Assembly: GCA_035527835.1 (NCBI GenBank)
Contig: DATKZS010000102.1
Coordinates: 15,460-79,459, forward strand
Origin: DATKZS01 sp035527835 [NCBI: bacterium]
GTDB lineage: Bacteria; RBG-13-61-14
Length of the DNA: 64,000 bases
Reading direction: 5' to 3'
Under the pieces are notes generated by a model. It saw nothing but the letters and a program-made list of their open reading frames with translations. It made no database searches and was not told the DNA's origin. The translations under genes were made by a program, and so were the position numbers. Below, piece by piece: positions 28,792 to 36,616 of the stretch. The first letter of the stretch is position 1; each line of letters starts with the position of its first letter.

Positions 28792-29867
28792 AATCCCTCG
28801 CCGTACTCGCAATAAGGCTCCGCTTCCATGTCGTCGCCGGTGACGGCATAGGCGCGGGCGCGGCAGCCTCCGCAGACGCGGATGTAGCCGCATGATCCGC
28901 AGGGGTCCTTGTAGTTCTTGAAGTCGCGGAGCTTCCCGAACAGCGGCGAGCGCTCCCAGATCTCGCGGAAGCTCTGCTCGCGCACGTTGCCCGCGGCCAC
29001 CGGGTAATAGCCGCAGGGGAACACGTCGCCCTTGTAACTCACGAATCCGAAGCCCATCCCCGCGAGGCAGCCTCTGGTGCGGGCGTTCAATCCGAAGTGC
29101 AGGGCGTCCACCGGGATGCCGTCAGCCTTGGCCCGCTGGCGCAGGATGCGGTAATACTGCGGCGCGCAGGTGGGCTTGATCTCCATCTGCTCGTCGCGGT
29201 TCTTCTCGTAGATGTAGTTCAGGATGCGCTCGTAGTCCGCGGAGGTGATGAGGTCGCGCGATCCGGGGTCCTCGCCGCGGCCGGTGGGCACGAGCATGAA
29301 CACGTGCCAGGCGTGCGCCTTCATGCGCTTGACCAGGCGGAAGATGTTGTCGAGGTCATGCATGTTGCGCTGGGTGAGCGAGGTATTGACCTGGACGTTG
29401 ATGCCGGCTTCCTGGAGCATGGCCATGCCTTTGAGGCTCGCCTCGAAGGCGCCGGGCTGCCGGCGGAAGTCGTCGTGGACCTCGGGGGTGGGGCCGTCAA
29501 TGCTGATGGAGCAGGTCTTGACGCCGGCGGCGAGCAGCCGGCGGGCCACGTCGGTGGTGACCATGGTTCCGTTGGTGGACACCGCGACGGTGAGGCCGGC
29601 GCCGGTGCCGTAGGCCGCGATGTCGAAAAGGTCGGGCCGTAAGAGCGGCTCGCCGCCGGTGAGGATGAGGATGGGCTTCGCGAATGAGGCCACGTTGTCA
29701 ATCAGGGCCTTGTACTCGTCAAGCGTCAGCTCTCCCTCCGGGGCTTCCATCGAGGCCACGGCGCGGCAGTGGATGCAGTTCAGGTTGCAGCGCCGCGTGA
29801 GCTCCCACGCCAGCACGCGGGGCAGGAAGGCGTCGCCTTCTCCTTTATGTCCGGGTCCGGGATGCAT
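28788..29867 (-). CDS. ahbD: Radical SAM heme synthase AhbD
   Basis: Converts Fe-coproporphyrin III to heme by oxidative decarboxylation of two propionates. 359 residues. Radical SAM motif CNLNCIHC in ELTRRCNLNCIHCRA, TGGEPLLR, and a SPASM-like C-terminus with GCLAGMGFGFVSYKGDVFPCGYYP and CGSCGYIRVCGGCRARAY, the latter characteristic of AhbD and the NirJ2 group. Coupled to ahbA. Separated from hemB by a palindrome at 29898-29972. Confidence 0.9.
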   Translation of the reverse strand: MHPGPGHKGEGDAFLPRVLAWELTRRCNLNCIHCRAVASMEAPEGELTLDEYKALIDNVASFAKPILILTGGEPLLRPDLFDIAAYGTGAGLTVAVSTNGTMVTTDVARRLLAAGVKTCSISIDGPTPEVHDDFRRQPGAFEASLKGMAMLQEAGINVQVNTSLTQRNMHDLDNIFRLVKRMKAHAWHVFMLVPTGRGEDPGSRDLITSADYERILNYIYEKNRDEQMEIKPTCAPQYYRILRQRAKADGIPVDALHFGLNARTRGCLAGMGFGFVSYKGDVFPCGYYPVAAGNVREQSFREIWERSPLFGKLRDFKNYKDPCGSCGYIRVCGGCRARAYAVTGDDMEAEPYCEYGEGL

Positions 29868-29897
29868 AAAATTCTGTCCTCGTTGAGAAGATTTTTA

Positions 29898-29972
29898 TCA
29901 CGCAAAGGCGCAAAGATCGCAAAGCAAAGAATTTATTTTTTTATTCTTTGCGATCTTTGCGCCTTTGCGTGA
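29898..29972. repeat. Long palindrome, CGCAAAGG family (copy 1)
   Basis: Left arm from 29898 (TCACGCAAAGGCGCAAAGAT ...) and right arm ending at 29972 are inverted copies over 27 bases, built of CGCAAAG-type units with period 8-9; the left arm has one extra CAAAG. Lies between ahbD and hemB. A second copy lies just beyond hemB at 31014-31093. Confidence 0.9.
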
Positions 29973-29993
29973 GAACAGACTCTCCATTAACAT

Positions 29994-30980
29994 TTAATCC
30001 TTCAAGTATCCCTTCTCCACCGCTTCCACGGCGTAATAGGTGATGATCATGTCGGCCCCCGCCCTTTTGATGGCGGTGAGGGTCTCGCGGACGATCATGC
30101 GCTCGTCAACGAGCTTTTGCTGCGCCGCGTTCTTGATCATCGCGTACTCGCCGGAGACGGAATAGGCCGCGAGCGGGACGGCAAAGGCCTCGGAGACCTC
30201 GCGGATCACGTCGAGGTACGCGAGCGCGGGCTTGACCATGACCATGTCCGCGCCTTCCTCCAGATCGAGCGCGACCTCGCGCAGGGCCTCGCGCGCGTTC
30301 CCCGGGTCCATCTGATAGGTCTTGCGCGTGCCGTGGAAATGTCCCGAGCCCGCGGCCTCCCGAAACGGCCCGTAAAAAGCGGAGGCATACTTGGCGGCGT
30401 AGCTCATGATGGCCACGTCGGGGAAGCCCTCGGTATCGAGCGCGTCGCGGATGGCGCCGATCCTGCCGTCCATCATATCGGAGGGCGCGATGATGTCCGC
30501 GCCGGCCTCCGCATAGGTGAGCGCGATCTTGGCGAGCAGCTCCAGGGTAGCGTCGTTGTCCACGTCGTCGCCCGCGGGCGTGAGGATGCCGCAGTGGCCG
30601 GAGTCGGTGTACTCGCAGCAGCACAGGTCGCAGATCACGGCGAGCTCCGGCACTTGCTTCTTGAGCGCGCGCACGGCCCGCTGGATCAGCCCATCGTCGC
30701 GGCAGGCCTCGGACGCCTCACAGTCCTTCTTCTCGGTCACGCCGAAAAGGAGGACCGCGGGGATCTCCAGGTCGCGCACCCGCCTCGCTTCCTTCACCAA
30801 CAGGTCCACCGAGAGCCGGTCCTGGCCGCTCATGCTGGAGATGGGCTCACGAACCTTTTCGCCGTCCACCACGAAGTAGGGCATGATCAGGTTCGAGGGC
30901 AGCACGCGGTGCTCGCGCACCATCCTCCTGATGGCCTCGGTCCTTCTTAATCTCCTCATCCTGGTCTGGGGAAAGCCCAT
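29994..30980 (-). CDS. hemB: Porphobilinogen synthase (5-aminolevulinate dehydratase)
   Basis: Condenses two 5-aminolevulinate to porphobilinogen. 328 residues. Schiff-base lysines in SYAAKYASAFYGPFR and MVMVKPALAYLD. The Zn-site cysteines are present (CDLCCCEYTDSGHCG), so this is a zinc-type HemB. N-terminal arm RMRRLRRTEAIRRMVREH is the usual oligomerisation arm. It lies within the ahb/hem run and is bracketed by two copies of the same palindrome. Confidence 0.96.
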   Translation of the reverse strand: MGFPQTRMRRLRRTEAIRRMVREHRVLPSNLIMPYFVVDGEKVREPISSMSGQDRLSVDLLVKEARRVRDLEIPAVLLFGVTEKKDCEASEACRDDGLIQRAVRALKKQVPELAVICDLCCCEYTDSGHCGILTPAGDDVDNDATLELLAKIALTYAEAGADIIAPSDMMDGRIGAIRDALDTEGFPDVAIMSYAAKYASAFYGPFREAAGSGHFHGTRKTYQMDPGNAREALREVALDLEEGADMVMVKPALAYLDVIREVSEAFAVPLAAYSVSGEYAMIKNAAQQKLVDERMIVRETLTAIKRAGADMIITYYAVEAVEKGYLKD

Positions 30981-31013
30981 CTTAAAACCTCCTAAGAGAA
31001 CCAGAGAATTTTC

Positions 31014-31093
31014 TCACGCAAAGGCGCAAAGATCGCAGAGAAGAAATTAATAGTTTTTATTCCTAACTTTGTGAGCTTTGCGCCTTTGCGTGA
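31014..31093. repeat. Long palindrome, CGCAAAGG family (copy 2)
   Basis: Arms 31014-31037 and 31070-31093 match at 22 of 24 positions. The outer 18 bases, TCACGCAAAGGCGCAAAG, are identical to the arm at 29898. Lies between hemB and ahbC, so hemB is flanked by two copies. Confidence 0.88.
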
Positions 31094-31116
31094 AAAAAAC
31101 ATCTCAACTTTCCACC

Positions 31117-32286
31117 CTATCTCTCCGTCTCCTCCCAGGTCAAATAGCACGCCGGGTCCTCGGCCCACATGTCTCCGAACTTGGCCTCGGCCCGGGCGCG
31201 GAAGCCGCCGCGGCAGATGGCGAGGAAGCGGCAGCGACCGCACTTGCCCTTGACCAGCTCCTCGCGGCGGCGCAGGTCTTTGAGGAACTGGTTGTCCGGG
31301 TTCATCCAGATTTGTTCGAACGTGTTCTTGCGGACGTTGCCGAGGATTTTGTCGCGCCAGAACTGGTCGGGCGAGACGTCTCCGTTCCAGGAGACGCAGG
31401 AGATGCCCTGGCCGGTGCTCTGGGCGCGGTTTATGCTTATCATCTTGAAGACGCGGTCGGCGAGCTCGGGCCGGTGCTTCTTGGTCCAGAGCCAGAGATA
31501 GGGTCCGTCGGCGTGGTTGTCCACGGTGAGAACTTCCTTGGCGAGGCCGCGGGCGTGGATTTCGAGGGTCTTCGCGATGATGATGTCCATGGTCTCTCGG
31601 GTCTCGTCGTGGGTCAGGTCCTCCTCTATCATCTCCGAGCCGCGTCCGGTGTAAACCAGGTGATAGAAGCAGGCGCGCTGGATCTCACGCTCGACCAGGA
31701 GGTCGAGGATGGCGGGCACGTCCCGGTAATTGTGCCGGGTGAGCGTGATGCGGAGCCCGGTGCGCAGGCCCTCGGCCTTGCAGTTTTCCAGGCCCGAGAG
31801 CGCCTCCTGAAAGCATCCCTTGTGGCGGCGGAACTTGTCGTGGGTGTCCTCCAGCCCGTCCAGGCTGATGCCCACGTAGCCCATGCGGCAGGTCTTGAGC
31901 TCGCCCGCCAGCTCGCGCGTGATCAGGGTGCCGTTGGTCGAGAGCGTGGTGCGCATGTTCCTGGCGGCGGCGTGGCGCATGAGCTCGAACACGTCGCCGC
32001 GCATGAGCGGCTCGCCACCGGAGAAGAGCATGACCGGGCAGCCGAAGTCCGCGGCCGAGTCAATCATGGCCTTGGCCTCGGCGGTTGAGAGGATGTCCGG
32101 GGCCTCCTCGTTGGTCGCCTGCGCGTAGCAATGGATGCAGCGCAGGTTGCACCGGCGCAGGCAGTTGTAAACCACGATCGGCCGGTTCGAGGCCGCCGGC
32201 GTCTCGCCCGGGTGCCCCGCCTTGCCGTAGCGCAGCTCGTCGGAGGGCTCTTCCTTGTCAATGAGCAATTTGCTGATGCCGATCAT
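31117..32286 (-). CDS. ahbC: Radical SAM 12,18-didecarboxysiroheme deacetylase AhbC
   Basis: Removes two acetate side chains from didecarboxysiroheme to give Fe-coproporphyrin III. 389 residues from ATG 32286 (MIGISKLLIDKEEPSDELRY), which overlaps the stop of cobA-hemD by 3 bases. Radical SAM motif CNLRCIHC in NCLRRCNLRCIHCYAQ, SGGEPLMRGD, and the C-terminal CVSWNGDVSPDQFW and CGRCRFLAICRGGFRARAE signatures of the AhbC/NirJ family. A much longer upstream reading in the same frame is the shadow of the hemD part and is not coding. Confidence 0.92.
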   Translation of the reverse strand: MIGISKLLIDKEEPSDELRYGKAGHPGETPAASNRPIVVYNCLRRCNLRCIHCYAQATNEEAPDILSTAEAKAMIDSAADFGCPVMLFSGGEPLMRGDVFELMRHAAARNMRTTLSTNGTLITRELAGELKTCRMGYVGISLDGLEDTHDKFRRHKGCFQEALSGLENCKAEGLRTGLRITLTRHNYRDVPAILDLLVEREIQRACFYHLVYTGRGSEMIEEDLTHDETRETMDIIIAKTLEIHARGLAKEVLTVDNHADGPYLWLWTKKHRPELADRVFKMISINRAQSTGQGISCVSWNGDVSPDQFWRDKILGNVRKNTFEQIWMNPDNQFLKDLRRREELVKGKCGRCRFLAICRGGFRARAEAKFGDMWAEDPACYLTWEETER

Positions 32287-33770
32287 TTTGATCTCTCTTT
32301 GGAAATGTAATGGTATTCCTCGATGGCCGCCACCAGTCCGGGGATGGTGTGCTCTTTGGACTCGATGTCCGCGGTGAGGCCGTGCTCGCTGAGCGTCTGG
32401 GCGGTGATGGGGCCGATGCAGGCTATTTTGCATCCCGCGGGGAGCGTGGCCCGCTTGAGGAAATGGTCCACGGTGGAGCTGGAGGTGAAGACGGCGATGT
32501 CCACGTTGTCGGGGACCTCGATCTTGTCCTCGGCGCCCACGGTGCGATAGGCCGGGACCACGTCCACCTTGGCGCCGCGCCGGCGCAGTCCCTCCGGCAA
32601 CACCTCGCGGGCCTCCAGCGCGCGCGGGATCAGGACGCGCTTGTTGGCGAGGTCTTGCGGGAAGGCTTCGAGCAGCGACTCGGCCACGTACTTCTCGGGC
32701 ATGAGGTCGCAGCTCACGTTGAATTTGGCGAGCTCGGCGGCGGTGCGCGATCCGATGCAGACGGTCGCGAGGCCGGCCAGGGACCGCGCGTCCTTTTTCA
32801 GCGCGGAGAGCCGCTCGAAGAACGCGGTGACGCCGTTCACGCTGGTGAAGACCAGGTAATGATAGTCCGCGAGCTCCGCAATAGCGCGGTCGAGCTCGGT
32901 GTAGTCGGCAAGTCCCTTGATCTCGATGGCGGGGATGGACACCACGGCGGCGCCCCGGTCGGCCAGCAGCTCGCGCAGTTCCCTGGCCTGGTGGCGCGGG
33001 CGGGTGATGAGGATAGTGAGACCGAAGAGCGGCTTTTTTTCGAACCATGAGAGCGTGTCGCGGTAGCTTACGACCTTGCCCACCACGATCACGGCGGGCG
33101 GCCGGATCCCGCTCTTTTTCGCCTCGTCAACGATGGTGGCGATGGTGCCGGTGACCACGCGCTGGCGGGGGCTCGTGCCGCGATGGATGAGCGCCACCGG
33201 CGTGTCGGCGGGCCGCCCGGCTTTAAGCAGGGCGTCGGTCACGGCCGGCAGATTTTTGATGCCCATGTAATAGACGAGCGTGTCGGCGGCGGGAGTCGGG
33301 ATTTCCAGGTCGTCCTCCTTATCGCCCCGGCGGTGGCCGGTGATGAGGGCGAGGCTCGCGGAGGCGTCGCGGTGAGTGACGGGAATTCCGGCATAGGCCG
33401 GCGCGGCCACGCCGGCGGTCACTCCGGGCACGACCTCAAACGCGATGCCCGCTTCGACGCAGGCCTCGGCCTCCTCGCCTCCCCGGCCGAATACGAACGG
33501 ATCGCCGCCCTTGAGCCGAACAACCATCTTCCCCGCCCGCGCCTTTTCCACGATGAGCGAGATGGTCTCATCCTGCGTCACGTAGTGGGTTCCGCCTTCC
33601 TTGCCCACGAAAATTTTTTCGGCTCTCTCCGGAAAGAACTCGCGCACGCGCTCGTCCACCAACTGATCGAAGAGGATGACCTCGGCCCTCTGGACCAGCT
33701 CGAAGCCGCGCATGGTGAGCAGGCCGGGATCGCCCGGGCCGGCGCCGACCAGATAGACCTTGCCGCTCAT
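32283..33770 (-). CDS. cobA-hemD: Uroporphyrinogen-III C-methyltransferase / uroporphyrinogen-III synthase fusion
   Basis: 495 residues. N-terminal SUMT domain (residues 1-245): VYLVGAGPGDPGLLTMRG, VRLKGGDPFVFGRGGEE, TPVALIHRGTSP. C-terminal HemD domain (about 250-490): LITRPRHQARELRELLADRG, VFTSVNGVTAFFERL, VFTSSSTVDHFL. It closes the uroporphyrinogen ring and then methylates it to precorrin-2, the branch point to siroheme. The fusion is common in Desulfobacterota and Firmicutes. Overlaps hemC (upstream) and ahbC (downstream) by 4 bases each. The dehydrogenase/ferrochelatase that makes siroheme from precorrin-2 is not in the window. Confidence 0.94.
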   Translation of the reverse strand: MSGKVYLVGAGPGDPGLLTMRGFELVQRAEVILFDQLVDERVREFFPERAEKIFVGKEGGTHYVTQDETISLIVEKARAGKMVVRLKGGDPFVFGRGGEEAEACVEAGIAFEVVPGVTAGVAAPAYAGIPVTHRDASASLALITGHRRGDKEDDLEIPTPAADTLVYYMGIKNLPAVTDALLKAGRPADTPVALIHRGTSPRQRVVTGTIATIVDEAKKSGIRPPAVIVVGKVVSYRDTLSWFEKKPLFGLTILITRPRHQARELRELLADRGAAVVSIPAIEIKGLADYTELDRAIAELADYHYLVFTSVNGVTAFFERLSALKKDARSLAGLATVCIGSRTAAELAKFNVSCDLMPEKYVAESLLEAFPQDLANKRVLIPRALEAREVLPEGLRRRGAKVDVVPAYRTVGAEDKIEVPDNVDIAVFTSSSTVDHFLKRATLPAGCKIACIGPITAQTLSEHGLTADIESKEHTIPGLVAAIEEYHYISKERSK

Positions 33771-34747
33771 CCGCGCACCGCCTTTAAGATCTCTCCCGCG
33801 CCCTGCCGGAGCAGGTCATCGCTCAGGGCCTTGCCCAGCGCCTCCGCTTGGGCCGCCTTCCCTTCCGCGTCCGCCTTGATGAGCTTATTTCCCTCCGGAT
33901 CGCCCACCACTCCACTCACGCTCATTCTTTCTCCATCCACCGTGGCCAGGAACCCGGCGGGCACCCGGCAGCCGGCGCCGAGCGCGGCCATGGCCGTGCG
34001 CTCCGCGGTGACGGCGGCGCGGGTGGGCGCGTGTTCGAGCAGGAAGGCGACGGCGCGGGCGGGGTCATCGCTCCGGGACTCGATGGCGAGCGCGCCCTGC
34101 CCGGCGGCGGGCAGATACCAGTCGGGAGTGAGCTGAATAAAGAGGTGTCCCCGCGGCCCCACGCCGAGCCGGTTCAGGCCGGCTTCGGCGACCACCACCG
34201 CGTCCGCCCGGCCCTCCGCGACCTTTTTCAGGCGCGTGTCCAGGTTGCCGCGCAGCGGCGCGAATTCGAGCTTGGGGAAAAGATATTTGAGCTGCATGAC
34301 GCGGCGGAGGCTGGAGGTCCCGACCTTGAAGCCGTGGGGCAGCCGTGCCAGGGCCTCCCTGGCGGGCGTGGTTTTCGTGATGCCAAGCTGTTCAGCGCGC
34401 TCGGAGGTGATAATGAAGACGTCGCGGATGGACTCGCGCTCGGTGACGGCGGCGAGGGCGAGGCCCTGGCCCAGCCTGGTAGGCAGGTCCTTCAAGCTGT
34501 GCACGGCGAGGTCAATGCGCCGGTCCAGCAGGGCGCGGTCGAGCTCGGCGGTGAAGATGCCTTCCCTGCCGAAGGCCCCGGGGGACAGGTCGTGGCGGGC
34601 GTCGCCCTCGGTCTTGATGACCTGGAGTGTGATCTCCAGGTCCGGACGCAATTTCGAGAGCGCGTCGCGGACCCATCCCGCCTGCCACAGCGCGAGCTTG
34701 CTTCCTCGACTGCCGATAATGATTTTGGCCAACTTTATTACCAACAT
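33767..34747 (-). CDS. hemC: Porphobilinogen deaminase (hydroxymethylbilane synthase)
   Basis: Polymerises four porphobilinogens to hydroxymethylbilane on a dipyrromethane cofactor. 326 residues. IIIGSRGSKLALWQ near the start, HSLKDLPT, EAGLNRLG, and the cofactor Cys in GAGCRVPAGF. First gene of the heme run on the minus strand; its stop overlaps the cobA-hemD ATG. Several near-N-terminal starts are possible within the first six codons. I see no strong promoter in the 34748-34920 stretch upstream. Confidence 0.95.
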   Translation of the reverse strand: MLVIKLAKIIIGSRGSKLALWQAGWVRDALSKLRPDLEITLQVIKTEGDARHDLSPGAFGREGIFTAELDRALLDRRIDLAVHSLKDLPTRLGQGLALAAVTERESIRDVFIITSERAEQLGITKTTPAREALARLPHGFKVGTSSLRRVMQLKYLFPKLEFAPLRGNLDTRLKKVAEGRADAVVVAEAGLNRLGVGPRGHLFIQLTPDWYLPAAGQGALAIESRSDDPARAVAFLLEHAPTRAAVTAERTAMAALGAGCRVPAGFLATVDGERMSVSGVVGDPEGNKLIKADAEGKAAQAEALGKALSDDLLRQGAGEILKAVRG

Positions 34748-34953
34748 CTTGGATATGCCTCGGCCTCGCCATCGCGCCCGGGCCGGGAAATCATAGAGAG
34801 TTTTATAATGGTTTTGGTCCGCCCGGGCCGGGCCGCTTCAGCGGAAGAGTTTTACCTGAACCGTGGGTCCCAATCCCATCCCCTCACAATAATTATAATC
34901 AATCACAGGTGAATTCCAAGTGGAGCCTGGTCTTCCGTCCGCCCGCTCCTTCC

Positions 34954-34982
34954 TTGACAACCGGGCGGCCCGGTGTTTACAT
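34954..34982 (+). promoter_or_regulatory. Probable promoter of the PTS IIA-like gene
   Basis: TTGACA (34954-34959), 17 bp spacer, TTACAT (34977-34982), about 37 bases before the GTG start. Perfect -35, weak -10. The spacer is a G+C-rich near-palindrome (CCGGGCGGCCCGG), which could bind a regulator. Confidence 0.4.
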
Positions 34983-35019
34983 CAGGAGCGGTGAATTTCA
35001 TGCGGGGAGACGATAGCGC

Positions 35020-35508
35020 GTGAAGAGCAAGAAGATGCTCACTCTTTGCGAGCACCTGGCCACGACCTGCATCCAGATCGGGATCGAAGCCACGGAGCGG
35101 GAGGAGGTGCTGGCGCAGCTTGCCATCGAGGCCGAGGCCACGGGCCTGGTCAGCGACCACCGCCGCTTCCTGGAAAGCTTGAAGACGCGCGAAGCGGAGA
35201 TGAGCACGGGCGTGGGCCGCGGCCTCGCGGTCCCCCACGCGGAGGTGGCCGGGGCCAGGCGCACGTTCGTGATCGGGGCCACGCTGAACCGGCCGGTACC
35301 GTATCATTCCATTGACGGCCAGCCGGTGGACGTGATCTTCCTGATCGGGGGCAAGCCCGGGGAGGTCGGGCTGCATTTGCAGCTCCTGGCCCGGATCGCG
35401 CGGCTGGCCCGCCAGCCCGAGTTCCTGGCCCGCCTGCGCCGGCAGCGGACCGCGGAAGCATTTCTTTCCGTGATCGAGGAAGCGGAGCAGCAGCTTTACG
35501 ATCGCTGA
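35020..35508 (+). CDS. PTS EIIA-type protein (PtsN/fructose family), stand-alone
   Basis: 162 residues of the PTS_EIIA_2 fold. Probable phospho-acceptor His73 in GRGLAVPHAEV, a close match to the family motif GxGIAxPH; C-terminal LLARIARLARQPEFLARLR is also typical. No EIIB or EIIC gene is adjacent, so a regulatory PTS-Ntr role is likelier than sugar transport. GTG start with GGGGAGA about 10 bases upstream. Confidence 0.85.
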   Translation: MKSKKMLTLCEHLATTCIQIGIEATEREEVLAQLAIEAEATGLVSDHRRFLESLKTREAEMSTGVGRGLAVPHAEVAGARRTFVIGATLNRPVPYHSIDGQPVDVIFLIGGKPGEVGLHLQLLARIARLARQPEFLARLRRQRTAEAFLSVIEEAEQQLYDR

Positions 35509-35553
35509 AGTTGCGTGCCTAGAGGCGGTTTCATAACCCCGCCAAGAATTTTT

Positions 35554-35626
35554 TAACAAGGATATTCAGGATGTTCAGGATTAAGAAAACCGGAAATTAT
35601 CCTGGGAATCCTGAATATCCTTGTTA
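35554..35626. repeat. Palindrome, CAGGAT family variant, in a 377-bp gap
   Basis: Arms 35554-35579 (TAACAAGGATATTCAGGAT ...) and 35601-35626 are inverted copies, the outer 19 bases perfect. The rest of the gap 35509-35885 holds a small hairpin CTGGTTATTAAACCAG (35652-35667) and no gene that I can support. Confidence 0.85.
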
Positions 35627-35885
35627 TTAATCATTTTCATCTGAGATGGTTGTCCTGGTTATTAAACCAGTTCTAAATATCCTTTTAAAAAATCGTGCTT
35701 GCCTCCCCATCCGCTCCACCCGTTTTCATGGCATAAGCCGCCCCGCCCTTCTCGCGGACATCCGATGCCGCTCACGAACAATAGTTGACAGCCATCTATT
35801 CGATGGGCATGATTTTAACAGGGAGCGCGGCATTCCTTAAAGGGCCGGCGCGCCTGTTTGAACCTTAATTCAGGGAGGTCCGGCC

Positions 35886-36470
35886 ATGGCGGGACAGATC
35901 GAGATCAAGGAAAGTGACGCCCTGATCGCGGTGGACGTGCAGAACGATTTTATTCCGGGCGGCTCGCTCGCGGTCAAGGACGGGGACCAGGTGGTTCCGG
36001 TGCTGAACGGACTGATGGATAAATTCAAGACGCGGGTCTTCACGCGGGACTGGCACCCGGAGGGGCATGTCTCGTTTTCGGGCGCGCCCGAATTCTCGGA
36101 CCTGAGCTGGCCGCGGCACTGCGTGCAGAACACTCCGGGCGGCGAGTTCCACGCCTGCCTGAACGTCCCTAAGGACGCGATCATCGTGAGCAAGGGGGCG
36201 GTCAAGGAGCAAGAGGCCTACAGCGGGTTCCAGGGCACGGGCCTGGCCCAGGGCCTGAAAGCGCGGGGGGTGAAGAGGGTGTTCGTGGGCGGGCTGGCCA
36301 CGGATTATTGCGTGAAGGCCACGGTGCTGGACGCGCTCAAGAACGGGTTCGAGGCGGCGCTGATCGAGGACGCGGCGCGGGGCGTGGACATTCCGCCCGG
36401 CACGGCGCGGGCGGCGGTGGAACAGATGCGCAACGCCGGCGCCGAGATTGTGAGATCTACGGATTTTTGA
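35886..36470 (+). CDS. pncA: Nicotinamidase
   Basis: Deamidates nicotinamide to nicotinate for NAD salvage. 194 residues, isochorismatase-like fold. Catalytic triad Asp17 (IAVDVQNDF), Lys103 (VSKGAV) and Cys142 (GLATDYCVKAT); metal ligands Asp55, His57 and His61 in RDWHPEGH. ATG after AGGGAGG. pncB, which uses its product, follows after a palindrome, so the two form a functional pair. Confidence 0.95.
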   Translation: MAGQIEIKESDALIAVDVQNDFIPGGSLAVKDGDQVVPVLNGLMDKFKTRVFTRDWHPEGHVSFSGAPEFSDLSWPRHCVQNTPGGEFHACLNVPKDAIIVSKGAVKEQEAYSGFQGTGLAQGLKARGVKRVFVGGLATDYCVKATVLDALKNGFEAALIEDAARGVDIPPGTARAAVEQMRNAGAEIVRSTDF

Positions 36471-36476
36471 GGAGTG

Positions 36477-36588
36477 GGGCCTTGGGGCTTGAGGCTTGAG
36501 GCTTGGGGCTTGAGGCTTGGGGCTTGAGGCTTGAGGAGGAGTGGAGCGCGTGGCTGAGCTTCTTCCTCAAGCCTCACGCCTCACGCCT
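36477..36588. repeat. GCTTGAG/GCTTGGG heptamer array with short inverted arm
   Basis: 36477-36540 contains about eight tandem heptamers of GCTTGAG or GCTTGGG. 36560-36588 holds three or four units in the inverse sense (CCTCAAG, CCTCACG). The element is lopsided: the left arm is about twice the right. The same family, in balanced form, is at 45374-45458. Lies between pncA and pncB. Confidence 0.88.
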
Positions 36589-36616
36589 CTTCTAGCGAAT
36601 TGCGAGGTGGTATCTG

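Noticed and set aside
31117-33048. A 643-codon reading that would fuse an Arg/Pro-rich domain to AhbC
   Set aside because: The first 254 codons lie opposite nothing new: they are an alternative frame of the hemD half of cobA-hemD, with Arg/His/Pro-rich composition typical of a G+C-rich shadow. AhbC begins at 32286.
35640-35885. Small ORF in the gap before pncA
   Set aside because: 64-codon frame with no ribosome site and no protein-like pattern; treated as intergenic.
36477-36540. Coding meaning for the GCTTGAG heptamer run
   Set aside because: A 7-base period breaks frame each unit; no open reading frame with a start runs through it.
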